This document shows, one piece after another, positions 49,848-59,226 of a DNA stretch of 64,000 nt. Position 1 is the stretch's first letter. Every line of letters begins with the position of its first letter. The notes under the pieces are model-generated. The model was given only the letters and a program-made list of their open reading frames with translations. It had not been told where the DNA came from and did not search any database. The stretch comes from Paucisalibacillus algeriensis (GTDB lineage Bacteria > Bacillota > Bacilli > Bacillales > Amphibacillaceae). Location of the stretch: assembly GCF_000577245.1 (NCBI RefSeq), contig NZ_CBYO010000007.1, forward strand, positions 62,001-126,000, given 5' to 3'. The translations under genes were made by a program, and so were the position numbers.

Positions 49848-52145
49848 TTGAAAAAGAAGATTCTTTGGTTTTTACCAATTCTAGCTGTGACCATTCTTTG
49901 TATTAGCCTATTTAATATAAAGTCTGCCACAGCAAGTGAAGAGATTTTAGTAGATGAGAACTTTGAACAAGGAGTATTACCAGATGGCTGGGAAATCATT
50001 GAAGGAAATGCCAGAGTTCAAGATGGAGCCCTGGAACTAACGTCACCCAGCACTTCTAATCCTTCAAGAGTTATATTTCCAACACCAGATGGATTAGGAG
50101 ACTATACCTTTGAAGCTGATGTAACCTTTAAAACAGCTGTAAATGATGCACGCTGGGCTTCTTTAATGTACCGTATTCAAGGTGAGGACTATCCGTATTA
50201 CCAATTTGCAGTTCGAAAAGGAACGTCTGCTTTAAATGGTTTAGAATTTGCCATCCGTACAGCAAGCAATACATGGAGCGTCCCAATGAAGACTTTCTAC
50301 CCCGAGGACTTCGGATACAATGAAACATATCGATTAAAAGTTATTGCCAAAGGAGAACGTGTTCAGCAATTTGTCAATGGTCAACTTGTGATTGATACCG
50401 ATCTTGCTGATACGTATCTAGATGGGGATTTAGGCTTCCAGGTTTCTGGTGCCACGGTGGAATTCGACAATGTATTAGTGACAACTAGAACAAATGACTT
50501 ACCACCACTAGAAGATTCCAATGCGTTTTTACCAATAGAACCTGAAACTAATATGATTAATGCACCAACTATTATATCTAGTTCCATTCCGGGTGATTTT
50601 GAATTACAACAAGGCGTATCTTCCGTCTTACTTCAGACTGAATTAAATGAAAGCGGTAACATATATGTCGGAGAGTCACTTTTAAATGATGCTTTATCTG
50701 CAACGAGAGGTAAAGTCATTCCAATTATTCAAGTGGAAGAAGAAGAGGCAGTGGATGGCATTATTAATGCCTTGGAAAATGCTTCCCTAAAGGATGTTCA
50801 TATCCTATCTTCTAATCTTGATATACTCACGCAAATTAAAGATGCTTATCCAGCAGCACGTGGTGCAATACTATATAACAACAATCATTTAAATAAACAT
50901 GATCTAAAGCAATTAGTAGAAGATGCCAATAGAAATAGTTCCTTTACCATCGTTCTACCAGAAAATCTGGTATCGGTTGATACGGTACATTACTTCCATG
51001 CACGTGCTATATCCGTTTGGGGTATTGGTGAAAATACTCACTCCCTCATACATGCTGGGGTAGACGGGATAGTTACTGGAAATCCAACTGAGGTAGTAGC
51101 TGCCTTTGGACAATATCCTGAAAACACTATTGTTCAAAGACCTCTTGTTGTAGCACATCGCGGTGTTCCATCTCTTGCACCAGAAAATACAATGACCGGG
51201 TATCATTTATCCTATGAATTAGGCGCCGATTTAATTGAGACTGATGTTCAACTTACAAAGGATGGATATTTAGTTGTCATGCATGATTATACAGTTAACC
51301 GTACTACGAATGGTACAGGTGCTGTCGCTGATTTAACATTAGAAGAAATTCGTGCACTGGATGCTGGTATCAAATTTGGAGAGGAATTTGTCGGTGAAAA
51401 GGTACCAACATTCCGTGAGTTTTTAGAAGGCTTTAAGGATAAAGATGTCGTATTACTAGTCGAATTGAAAGCAACAGGTATTGAAGAACAAGTATTAGAG
51501 GAAATCATGGAAGTAGGCGTTGAGGAGCAAGTTGTCCTACAAAGCTTTAACATGGAAAGCGTAAAAAAATACCGTGAAATTGCACCTCAGATCAGTGTAG
51601 GATATCTATATTCTGCTTCTGTCCCTGGTTCATCCGAGCAACGAATTAAAGATGCTGAACAAATGTTAAACTATGCTACAACCATTGGTGCACGTCTGAA
51701 TGCAAGTTACGGAAGTCTGTCCGAAGAGTCGATTACGTATATGAGACAGCGTGGTTTACTTAATATGCACTGGACTTTCCGTAGCCAAGAACCTTTTGAA
51801 GACCTACTGAAGAAAGGGCTTATCGGACCAATCACAGACTATACACAATGGCTAACGGATGGTCCAACCTTAATTGATACGCCAATCAAAAAGAGAAATC
51901 TAAAGGTTGGAAAATCAGCAACCATTCAAGCAAAAACCTTTGTAAACTATCGGGTTGATAAATCCGAAAATATCGAAACAACACTGTTCGTTTCTGGAAA
52001 TCAAGAAAGTGTTGATGTAAATGGAAATACCATAACAGCAATAGCGCCAGGAGAAGCTAATGTGTTTGCTGTCCATACATTTACCATGCTAAATTCACAA
52101 TGGAATTTAGTTTCTGAACCAATTAAGGTCATGGTAAGCGAATAA
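49848..52145 (+). CDS. Secreted glycerophosphodiester phosphodiesterase with extra domains
   Basis: 765 residues; signal peptide to about 30. Residues 33-215 are a concanavalin-like beta-sandwich. Residues 235-425 look like a degenerate GDPD barrel, ending IHAGVDGIVTGNPTEVVAAF but without the HRG motif. Residues 433-675 are the active barrel: VVAHRGVPSLAPENT (His437, Arg438, Glu446), LIETDVQLT (Glu464, Asp466) and VVMHDYTVNRTTNGTG (His479). The C-terminus (about 685-765) is Ig-like. It should release glycerol-3-phosphate from phospholipid headgroups or teichoic acid outside the cell. TTG at 49848-49850 has AAGGAGG. Confidence 0.9.
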   Translation: MKKKILWFLPILAVTILCISLFNIKSATASEEILVDENFEQGVLPDGWEIIEGNARVQDGALELTSPSTSNPSRVIFPTPDGLGDYTFEADVTFKTAVNDARWASLMYRIQGEDYPYYQFAVRKGTSALNGLEFAIRTASNTWSVPMKTFYPEDFGYNETYRLKVIAKGERVQQFVNGQLVIDTDLADTYLDGDLGFQVSGATVEFDNVLVTTRTNDLPPLEDSNAFLPIEPETNMINAPTIISSSIPGDFELQQGVSSVLLQTELNESGNIYVGESLLNDALSATRGKVIPIIQVEEEEAVDGIINALENASLKDVHILSSNLDILTQIKDAYPAARGAILYNNNHLNKHDLKQLVEDANRNSSFTIVLPENLVSVDTVHYFHARAISVWGIGENTHSLIHAGVDGIVTGNPTEVVAAFGQYPENTIVQRPLVVAHRGVPSLAPENTMTGYHLSYELGADLIETDVQLTKDGYLVVMHDYTVNRTTNGTGAVADLTLEEIRALDAGIKFGEEFVGEKVPTFREFLEGFKDKDVVLLVELKATGIEEQVLEEIMEVGVEEQVVLQSFNMESVKKYREIAPQISVGYLYSASVPGSSEQRIKDAEQMLNYATTIGARLNASYGSLSEESITYMRQRGLLNMHWTFRSQEPFEDLLKKGLIGPITDYTQWLTDGPTLIDTPIKKRNLKVGKSATIQAKTFVNYRVDKSENIETTLFVSGNQESVDVNGNTITAIAPGEANVFAVHTFTMLNSQWNLVSEPIKVMVSE

Positions 52146-52150
52146 AGTAA

Positions 52151-52184
52151 TAGAGACGGGTTAATTCTCCCGTCTCTATTTTTT
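52151..52184 (+). terminator. Terminator after the phosphodiesterase gene
   Basis: TAGAGACGGG (52151-52160) pairs with CCCGTCTCTA (52169-52178), followed by TTTTTT. It starts 6 bases past the stop codon and may also stop the convergent glpD transcript. Confidence 0.9.
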
Positions 52185-52270
52185 GGTACCTTATTGAGTG
52201 TGCTCCATCTGCCTTGGATTCGTTAGAATTAACTTTTTTTGCGAGGGCTGGACCTTTACTCATGCGAATT

Positions 52271-53959
52271 CTAGGAATTCCCACGTGAGTTAGCAGATTC
52301 CAATTCACCAGAACTAAATCCTACTTCATTCAACGCCGATTCAAGCTCCTTCTTATAAAGTTCACTTGTGGTTTCATCCCATTCCAAATAATCCTTCATA
52401 TAGCTTATAACATTATCTTTGTAAACTTTTACAATTTCAATATCAAATAGGATCGCACTTATTCTACGATTGAAGAAGTCAATTGGTGTTGCTGCTAGTT
52501 CATGTTCTAAAGCATATTGAAGTTTAGCATATAAAGTTAGAGGCAGACTATACTTTTCCGCTACTGCAGAGCTCTCTTTAATTATGTTGAACAGGACATT
52601 AACATTCGATCCGTATCTAGATGCTAAATGTTCCGCTTCAGATTCTGTTAAACCAACCATTATTCCTTCTCGGGTTTGTTCTTTAATAAATTGCTTAAAT
52701 TGACCTGATCCACCTACATCTCCTCCTGAAATTTTAAGATGTTTTGTTTCACAAGTAGAGAATAGTTTTTGTTCCTCCGCTTTAAACTTTTCCGCTAACA
52801 AATCAACTATTTTCTCCGCCATTTTACGGTATCCAGTTAATTTACCACCGGCAATTGTTATTAAACCAGAATTGGACTCCCAAATTTCATCTTTGCGTGA
52901 AATTTCGGATGGATCTTTTCCTTCTTCCCAAATTAATGGTCGTACACCAGCCCAGTTGGATTCTACATCTTCCCTCGTAACTTCTACATCTGGGAACATA
53001 AAATGGATAGATTCTAGTAAATAATCACAATCCTCTACGGTCATTCTCGGATGGATAGGATCATCACTATAGAATGTATCGGTGGTACCGACATAAGCCT
53101 TCCCATCACGAGGGATAGCAAAAACCATACGACCATCTGGTGTGTCAAAATAGACAGCTTGTTTTAAAGGGAACTTCGATTGGTCGATGACGATGTGCAC
53201 CCCTTTTGTTAACTTTAACATTTTTCCTTTTTTCGAATGATCTTTTTCACGAATGGTATCCACCCATGGACCTGTTGCATTCACAATCTTTTTGGCATGT
53301 ATTTCATACTCTTCACCTGTTAATTGATCTTTCACAACAACTCCAATCACTTTTCCATCGTTATAAAGCAGGCCATCTACTTTTGAATAATTAAGGGCAT
53401 ACGCTCCTTTATCCACAGCCGCCTTTACAACCTCCATGGTTAGCCTTGAGTCATCCGTACGGTACTCAACGTACATACCGCCACCTTTTAAGCCCTCCTT
53501 TTTAACAAGCGGTGCTTTTTCGAGGGTTTGTTCTGATGATAGCATATACCGTCTTTCACTTTTCTTTACCCCAGCTAAAAAATCATACATCCGTAATCCA
53601 ATGGATGTCATAAATTTTCCAAACGTCCCACCTGTATGAAAAGGAAGAAGCATCCATTCTGGAGTAGTGACATGTGGTCCATTCTCATAAACTATCGCTC
53701 TTTCTTTCCCCACCTCAGCAACTTGTTTAACGTGAAATTGCTTTAAATAACGAAGCCCACCATGTACGAGTTTCGTAGAACGACTGGAAGTTCCAGCAGC
53801 AAAGTCCTGCATTTCTACCAAAGCAATTTTCATTCCTCGGGTTGCAGCATCTAACGCAATACCGGCACCGGTTATTCCCCCACCAATTACAAGAACATCA
53901 AAATGGTTGTTTTTTAATGACTGGGTCAACTGTTGACGATTTTTATTTGAAAAGTTCAT
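52271..53959 (-). CDS. glpD: Aerobic glycerol-3-phosphate dehydrogenase GlpD
   Basis: About 562 residues, full family length. The FAD motif is [23 protein letters not shown] near residue 20, followed by [38 protein letters not shown]-like text (about 285-300) and [18 protein letters not shown] near 365. It oxidises glycerol-3-phosphate to dihydroxyacetone phosphate at the membrane and feeds electrons to quinone. ATG at 53957-53959 is preferred to the GTG one codon earlier by spacing from GGGAG. Its leader hairpin and the nearby glpP predict antitermination control. Confidence 0.93.
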   Translation of the reverse strand: MNFSNKNRQQLTQSLKNNHFDVLVIGGGITGAGIALDAATRGMKIALVEMQDFAAGTSSRSTKLVHGGLRYLKQFHVKQVAEVGKERAIVYENGPHVTTPEWMLLPFHTGGTFGKFMTSIGLRMYDFLAGVKKSERRYMLSSEQTLEKAPLVKKEGLKGGGMYVEYRTDDSRLTMEVVKAAVDKGAYALNYSKVDGLLYNDGKVIGVVVKDQLTGEEYEIHAKKIVNATGPWVDTIREKDHSKKGKMLKLTKGVHIVIDQSKFPLKQAVYFDTPDGRMVFAIPRDGKAYVGTTDTFYSDDPIHPRMTVEDCDYLLESIHFMFPDVEVTREDVESNWAGVRPLIWEEGKDPSEISRKDEIWESNSGLITIAGGKLTGYRKMAEKIVDLLAEKFKAEEQKLFSTCETKHLKISGGDVGGSGQFKQFIKEQTREGIMVGLTESEAEHLASRYGSNVNVLFNIIKESSAVAEKYSLPLTLYAKLQYALEHELAATPIDFFNRRISAILFDIEIVKVYKDNVISYMKDYLEWDETTSELYKKELESALNEVGFSSGELESANSRGNS

Positions 53960-54012
53960 CACGTACTCTCCCTTTCTACATTTAAGAATGTTAAATCAAG
54001 GTATTTATACGC

Positions 54013-54069
54013 AAAAAAAGAGACCACAACAACATAGTCGAATTCATATTCGACATGTATTGCGGTCTC
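54013..54069 (-). terminator. glpD leader terminator (GlpP target)
   Basis: GAGACC/GGTCTC arms (54064-54069 and 54020-54025), plus inner CAATACAT and GTCGAAT pairing, form a long hairpin followed on the minus strand by seven T (54013-54019), about 55 bases before the glpD start. Bacillus subtilis glpD has the same arrangement, with GlpP preventing termination. Confidence 0.85.
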
Positions 54070-54100
54070 CAAGTCTCTACCGTGATATTAACTTGAGATA

Positions 54101-54129
54101 ATTATAACATAGAGCTTTGAAATTGTATA
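54101..54129 (-). promoter_or_regulatory. Sigma-A promoter of glpD
   Basis: A perfect TATAAT on the minus strand (54101-54106), a 17-base spacer and TATACA (54124-54129, 4 of 6 matches). It lies upstream of the leader terminator, as attenuation requires. Confidence 0.65.
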
Positions 54130-54471
54130 GAGTCAGGCAGGTCTGTTTGCGTCATTCTATAACCATTCAGAGGTAATGTTCGATTATATAGAAAAGGAAA
54201 CATTTTAATAGTTGTTGCTTCAGCTTTGAGTAAATCCTTCCTTTTCATATATAAAATAAGCCTTCTAGATTTTTAACATTTCTAGAAGACTTTACCTGAT
54301 AAACCCTTATAAATATTTTGCACTAAAGATACAATTAGGGTACTTTATTAACAAATTTTACGTTCGCTTTTTGAGAGTTGACTAAAGCCACAAGGACACA
54401 CCTAAGTCACCAACGTTATTTATCGACAAAATATGCCAAATTTCGGATAGACTGGCATCACAATCTAACTC
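54130..54471. other. Intergenic region with the terminator of the peptide-transport operon
   Basis: AAGCCTTCTAGA (54258-54269) pairs with TCTAGAAGACTT (54281-54292), including one wobble on the minus strand, and an ATTTTATAT tail follows there. This is a probable terminator for the oligopeptide ABC operon. Nothing else is seen. Confidence 0.55.
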
Positions 54472-54918
54472 TTATTTAGATATTTCTGTCTTATGAACGA
54501 TATCAACTTGTATTAGATCCTGGTTGATAGTTTTTCTATTCACTAATCTCCATTGATGTATAAGCATAGTTTCTAATGTTTTCACTTGTCCACTAGGTAA
54601 TGATACACCATAGAATTTGGTATCTTCCATTTGATAATCTTGCCCTTCATGAAGTCCAAACTTCAATCCAAGTAAATTTTTAATTCCATACACAGACACA
54701 TATTTAATCGTATAGTCTGATGTAATCGCTTGTTCCAAATTGGAAAAATCCTTTTTACTAGCGCTAATTAATTCGGTGTAATCATAGGAATCATCAAGCT
54801 CATTTAATCCCTTACTATCTTCATTTTTCAAATGCTCTAGAAGATTCGCAGAAGACATCCCCTTAGAACGAAGGGTTTCGATTAGGTAAGTTTCCCATAA
54901 TGAAATAGAAGCTGTCAT
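54472..54918 (-). CDS. Hypothetical soluble protein downstream of a peptide-binding protein gene
   Basis: 148 residues, no signal peptide or membrane helix. Residues 1-75 are helical and acidic (WETYLIETLRSKGMSSANLLEHLKNEDSKGLNEL); residues 80-148 are mixed alpha/beta (YGIKNLLGLKFGLHEGQDYQ, TKFYGVSLPSGQVKTLETML). I do not recognise the family and see no catalytic motif. It follows the oligopeptide-binding protein by 59 bases and precedes the likely operon terminator, so it is probably co-transcribed with the transporter. Confidence 0.65.
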   Translation of the reverse strand: MTASISLWETYLIETLRSKGMSSANLLEHLKNEDSKGLNELDDSYDYTELISASKKDFSNLEQAITSDYTIKYVSVYGIKNLLGLKFGLHEGQDYQMEDTKFYGVSLPSGQVKTLETMLIHQWRLVNRKTINQDLIQVDIVHKTEISK

Positions 54919-54977
54919 GTTTTTTCACCTCCATTATTTGGGGGATCCCACTCCGTAGGGCAGGAATCCCCTATTAA

Positions 54978-56504
54978 TTATTCACTTAATGTAATTTCAT
55001 CTACATAGTACAGTTCATCTAATCTTGGAGCGTAGTTAATTCGGTCATTTACGCCATAACGGCCTTCTAGTTGGAATAGATAAACAACAGCACGGTCTTC
55101 TGCTAGAATTTGTTGAACTTGCTTATATTGATCAGCTCGTTCTTCTTCATCCATATTATAAGCCGCTTCTTCAAGTAGTGCATCTACTTCCGGATTGGAG
55201 TAGCTTGTGACATTATCCGATTTGAATAGTTCTAATACACTACCATCAAACATGTCATTCCCCCATCCAACGAAGACTCCTTCATCGAGATCTTCACCAA
55301 AGAGACGATTCGCAAATTGACTTTGCTCGATAAGTTCGATATCTGCTGTTATTCCGACTTCAGCAAGCATTCCAACAACTACTTCCGCCATTTCCGTATA
55401 ATAGTTGTTTACGGAAATTTCTACTGTAACACCATCTTCATAGCCGGCTTCAGCTAAAAGTTCTTTAGCACGTTCCGGATCATAAAGATAGGTATCATAA
55501 AGAGATTCATCTGCTCCAAAGTTACCTGGTGCAACATGGGTTCTAGTTGGTGTTGCGGAACCTAATAATATTTCATCGATAATTACTTGATTGTCAATGG
55601 CAAGCTCAATCGCTTCTCTTACTTTAGGATCAGCTGTTGGTTCTCCTTCTTCCGTGGAAAGCCATAATTGAATCACACGTTGTATTGGTGCAAGCGCAAC
55701 ATGTGTACCATCATTTTCATCAATACGTTCCATGTCTGCAGTTGGAATATTAAAGGCAATATCAATTCCACCAGTTAAAAGTTCAGATACGCGTGTAGAA
55801 TCTTCTGGTACTACAGAGAAGTGAACCGTTTCCCACTTTGGTTCCCCTGCAAAGTAATCAGCAAACTTCACTAATTCCACTTGGTCATCACGTTCCCATG
55901 CACTATATTTATAAGGGCCTGTACCAACTGGATTTGCAAAAAACTCTTCTGCACCCACTTCTTCAAAATGTGCAGCAGGGAAAATACTTGCTGCTGGAGT
56001 TGCTAGGCGACTTAACAGCTGTGGATCTGGTTCTCCAGTAATAATTTGAACAGTTGTATCATCTAGTACATTAACACTTTCAATTTGTCTAAACGTCGAA
56101 TTTTGTTGTAAGGTTGTATCCTTTGCCACACGTTCTAAGGAGAACTTTACATCCTCAGCAGTGAATGCGTCCCCGTTATGGAAGGTTACATCTGGATTAA
56201 GTTTAAATTCCCATGTTGTATCATCTACTTTTTCCCATTCCGTTGCTAATTCTGGAATGAATTCACCATTTTCATCACGTGCTACTAATCGATTATAAAT
56301 ATTAACAAGTACAGCAGATGTCGTAATAACATTATTATTATGTGGATCCAACGTAGTTATATCTGCCGGGTTAGCAATGGTTAAAAGCTCATAGCCATTT
56401 GTTTCGCCTTCCTTATCGGAAGTAGAATCAGGGTCTGAAAACCCACAGGCTGATATAATAATGGCAAAAATCATCAGGATACTAATAACTTTAATTTTCT
56501 TCAT
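54978..56504 (-). CDS. Oligopeptide/dipeptide ABC transporter substrate-binding lipoprotein
   Basis: 508 residues; signal peptide ends IIISAC (Cys20). SBP_bac_5 features include LLTIANPADITTLDPHNNN, YNRLVARDENGEFIPELATEWEKVDDTTWEFKLNPDVTFHNGDAFTAEDVKFSLERV, and the late DPERAKELLAEAGYEDGVTVEI. It binds peptides, or nickel, glutathione or opines in some relatives, and delivers them to the permease pair encoded upstream. It comes fifth in the operon, after the ATPases. Ligand unknown. Confidence 0.9.
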   Translation of the reverse strand: MKKIKVISILMIFAIIISACGFSDPDSTSDKEGETNGYELLTIANPADITTLDPHNNNVITTSAVLVNIYNRLVARDENGEFIPELATEWEKVDDTTWEFKLNPDVTFHNGDAFTAEDVKFSLERVAKDTTLQQNSTFRQIESVNVLDDTTVQIITGEPDPQLLSRLATPAASIFPAAHFEEVGAEEFFANPVGTGPYKYSAWERDDQVELVKFADYFAGEPKWETVHFSVVPEDSTRVSELLTGGIDIAFNIPTADMERIDENDGTHVALAPIQRVIQLWLSTEEGEPTADPKVREAIELAIDNQVIIDEILLGSATPTRTHVAPGNFGADESLYDTYLYDPERAKELLAEAGYEDGVTVEISVNNYYTEMAEVVVGMLAEVGITADIELIEQSQFANRLFGEDLDEGVFVGWGNDMFDGSVLELFKSDNVTSYSNPEVDALLEEAAYNMDEEERADQYKQVQQILAEDRAVVYLFQLEGRYGVNDRINYAPRLDELYYVDEITLSE

Positions 56505-56642
56505 GAATATTTTCCTCCTTAGGATTGGATGATGATGCTTGTACTGGAGAATAACAAGCAGTTATGGATTATTCGTATATTGCATTCTAGTGCCGATTGT
56601 AAAAAGCATGGTTGCTTTCTCATTCTTCATTTCAACCACACT

Positions 56643-57476
56643 CTAGTCTTCCCTTACCATCCTATCTTTTCGATATTTAGGATGGCTTGGAGGAATGGCA
56701 TCAATTAACTTCTTAGTATAAGTATGCTTTGGTGCATCGAATATTTCATCACTGCTTGCCATCTCCACAATCTTTCCTTTATACATAATTGCGATACGAT
56801 CACTAATCTGCTTCACAGCTGGCAACCCATGAGCAATAAAAATAAACGCAATACCATAAGTCTTTTGGAGCTGTTTTAATAAATCTAATATCTGCGCCTG
56901 AATCGAAACGTCTAATGCGGACACTGCCTCATCACAGACAATAAGGTCGGGCTTTAAGCTAAGAGCACGTGCGATACTTAAGCGTTGTCTCTGTCCACCA
57001 CTAAATTGGTGTGGATAGCGATTGAGATGCTGTTTGCCAAGTCCGACTTCTTCAAGTAGCTCTAATGCCTTATTATCCACTTCTTTTTTGGCTATCTTTT
57101 TGTGGATAATCAGGGCTTCCGTTACAATTTCTTTCGCAGTCATCCGCGGATTAAGGGATGAATAGGGATCCTGGAAAACCATCTGGACCTGCTTTTTGGT
57201 CTCTATCCGTTCTTTTCTCGATTCTTTGAATATATCATTTCCATGAAATAATATTTGTCCTTCATCCGGTTCGAGTAATTGCATGACTAGTTTTGCAACC
57301 GTTGATTTTCCAGAACCTGATTCGCCAACAATCCCCAGTATTTCGCCTTTATGAACATTAAAGCTTACACTGTCCACTGCTTTTACAACAGCTTTCTCCT
57401 GTTGATTTCGATGTTTTGCTACTGGAAAATGCTTTACCAAATCCTTGACTTCAAGTAGGACATCGTTAGTTGGCAT
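56643..57476 (-). CDS. Peptide ABC transporter ATPase (OppF/DppF type)
   Basis: 277 residues. Walker A is IVGESGSGKSTVAKLVMQLL, signature FSGGQRQRLSIARALSLKPDL, Walker B LIVCDEAVSALDVSIQAQIL and H-loop FIAHGLPAVKQISDRIAIMY (the usual FISHDL is altered to FIAHGL). A short C-terminal extension (PKHTYTKKLIDAIPPSHP) is the oligopeptide-transporter tail. ATG at 57474-57476 overlaps the end of the partner ATPase gene by 11 bases. It works as a heterodimer with that partner. Confidence 0.9.
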   Translation of the reverse strand: MPTNDVLLEVKDLVKHFPVAKHRNQQEKAVVKAVDSVSFNVHKGEILGIVGESGSGKSTVAKLVMQLLEPDEGQILFHGNDIFKESRKERIETKKQVQMVFQDPYSSLNPRMTAKEIVTEALIIHKKIAKKEVDNKALELLEEVGLGKQHLNRYPHQFSGGQRQRLSIARALSLKPDLIVCDEAVSALDVSIQAQILDLLKQLQKTYGIAFIFIAHGLPAVKQISDRIAIMYKGKIVEMASSDEIFDAPKHTYTKKLIDAIPPSHPKYRKDRMVRED

Positions 57477-58302
57477 GAGAATCACCTGCCTTTTTTTCAA
57501 TCGTAGGCATTGCACGCATTAATTTCTTCGTATAGGCATGTTGTGGATGATCAAATAATTGAAAGACATCTGCTTCCTCCACAATTTTCCCCTGATACAT
57601 CACAACAACCCGGTCAGCTATATCGGCTACTACGCTTAAGTCATGGGTAATAAAAATAACTCCCGTACCTCTTCGTTTATTTAAGTCTTTAATTAATGCT
57701 AATATCTGTGCTTGTGTTGTTACATCTAATGCGGTTGTCGGTTCATCTGCAATAAGTAATTTCGGTTCGCAGGCAAGTGCAATGGCAATCATGACGCGCT
57801 GTCGCATTCCGCCAGATAATTGATGGGGAAACCGATTGGCAACCCGCTCTGCATCAGGTATTTCTACTTGTTTCAGTAAATCGATCACTTTTTCTTGTAC
57901 TTGCTTCTTACTTTTCGCCGGCTGGTGAATGTTGATGGCCTCCGCAATTTGACTCTTAATCCGTAACATTGGATTAAGAGAGGACATTGGTTCCTGGAAA
58001 ATCATCGACATTTCTTTTCCACGCACCTGACGTCTTTCTTTTTTTGAAAGCTTTAACAAGTCAGTTCCTTGATAAAGAATCGCACCGCCGGTAACATGTC
58101 CACCATTTTTCAACAATCCCATGATAGATAGAGAGGTGATACTTTTCCCACTGCCTGATTCACCAACAATAGCTACAATCTCACCTTCATTCACGTGAAA
58201 AGAGATGTCATCAACAACGGTTATATTGTTCTTACCCCTCGTTTCAAATTCCGTTACCAAATGATTTACTGATAATAGAGGGCCTGTATGATTTTTACTC
58301 AT
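57466..58302 (-). CDS. Peptide ABC transporter ATPase (OppD/DppD type)
   Basis: 278 residues, shorter than the typical 330 because the C-terminal region is brief and lacks the usual Cys-rich segment. Walker A is IVGESGSGKSITSLSIMGLL, signature LSGGMRQRVMIAIALACEPKL, Walker B LIADEPTTALDVTTQAQIL and H-loop VIFITHDLSVVADIADRVVVM. Its start overlaps the end of the OppC-type gene by 8 bases, and its end overlaps the OppF-type gene. Confidence 0.9.
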   Translation of the reverse strand: MSKNHTGPLLSVNHLVTEFETRGKNNITVVDDISFHVNEGEIVAIVGESGSGKSITSLSIMGLLKNGGHVTGGAILYQGTDLLKLSKKERRQVRGKEMSMIFQEPMSSLNPMLRIKSQIAEAINIHQPAKSKKQVQEKVIDLLKQVEIPDAERVANRFPHQLSGGMRQRVMIAIALACEPKLLIADEPTTALDVTTQAQILALIKDLNKRRGTGVIFITHDLSVVADIADRVVVMYQGKIVEEADVFQLFDHPQHAYTKKLMRAMPTIEKKAGDSHAN

Positions 58303-59197
58303 CAGCGTCTCCTCCTTTTTTCAATTTAGGGTCTAGAATGTCTCGTAGCCAATCCCCTAAAAATGTTATCGCGAGTACCGTGATAGTGATAGCTAGGCCA
58401 GGGAATGTTGCAATCCACCAGCTTGTTGCGATATAGTTTCTACCATCATTCAACATTCCACCCCATGTGATATCAGGAGGCTGAATCCCTAGTCCTAAGA
58501 AACTTAAGGAGGATTCTGTCATGATTGCCGTTGCTATCCCAATTGTTGATACAACAATAAAGGAAGATAGAACGTTTGGTAGGATATGTTTTCTAATAAT
58601 ATAGCCTTTCGATGCTCCCAATGTTGTAGCCGATTGGACAAATTCTCTTTCCTTCACACTCAAAACTTCTCCTCTAACCAGTCTTGTATACTGGGCCCAA
58701 CTGGTTAGTCCGATTACTAAAATTAGGGTGACTATTCCTGGTTCAAATACAACGATTGCCACTAGTACAAGGAGTAGTGTTGGGATTGCAAGCATAGCAT
58801 CTACAAAACGCATGATGAATTGGTCAATCCAAGTTCCACCAAAATAACCAGAAATAAGTCCTAAGAAAAGACCAATAACACCTGCAATTAACACAGAAAG
58901 GAATCCAACCAATAGGGATACTCGTCCACCGTAAATTAATCGACTTAAAATATCTCTACCAAGATGGTCAGTTCCAAGGATATGATTCATCGAGCCATCC
59001 ACCACCCAAAATGGCGGAATGAGACGATTGGTCGCATCAATTTTAAAGGGATCATGCGGTACAATCCATGGTGCCAGTATAGCAAGTATGATAATCACAC
59101 TAACCGTTATCAAACCAATAAGGCCAAGTGGTGAAGAGTTTTGAATGATACCGGAGCGAACCGTTCGGAATGATTGTAAGATTTTATTTTGGACCAA
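58295..59197 (-). CDS. Peptide ABC transporter permease (OppC/DppC type)
   Basis: 300 residues with about six helices. The N-terminal OppC_N segment (SPLGLIGLITVSVIIILAILAPWIVPHDPF) precedes LGTDHLGRDILSRLIYGGRVSLLVG, a family hallmark. The EAA loop reads REFVQSATTLGASKGYIIRKHILPN. TTG at 59195-59197 has GAGGGG 9 bases upstream. It forms the pore with the OppB-type subunit. Confidence 0.9.
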   Translation of the reverse strand: MVQNKILQSFRTVRSGIIQNSSPLGLIGLITVSVIIILAILAPWIVPHDPFKIDATNRLIPPFWVVDGSMNHILGTDHLGRDILSRLIYGGRVSLLVGFLSVLIAGVIGLFLGLISGYFGGTWIDQFIMRFVDAMLAIPTLLLVLVAIVVFEPGIVTLILVIGLTSWAQYTRLVRGEVLSVKEREFVQSATTLGASKGYIIRKHILPNVLSSFIVVSTIGIATAIMTESSLSFLGLGIQPPDITWGGMLNDGRNYIATSWWIATFPGLAITITVLAITFLGDWLRDILDPKLKKGGDADE

Positions 59198-59226
59198 CGT
59201 TATACGCCCCTCTTCGTAATGTTTTC

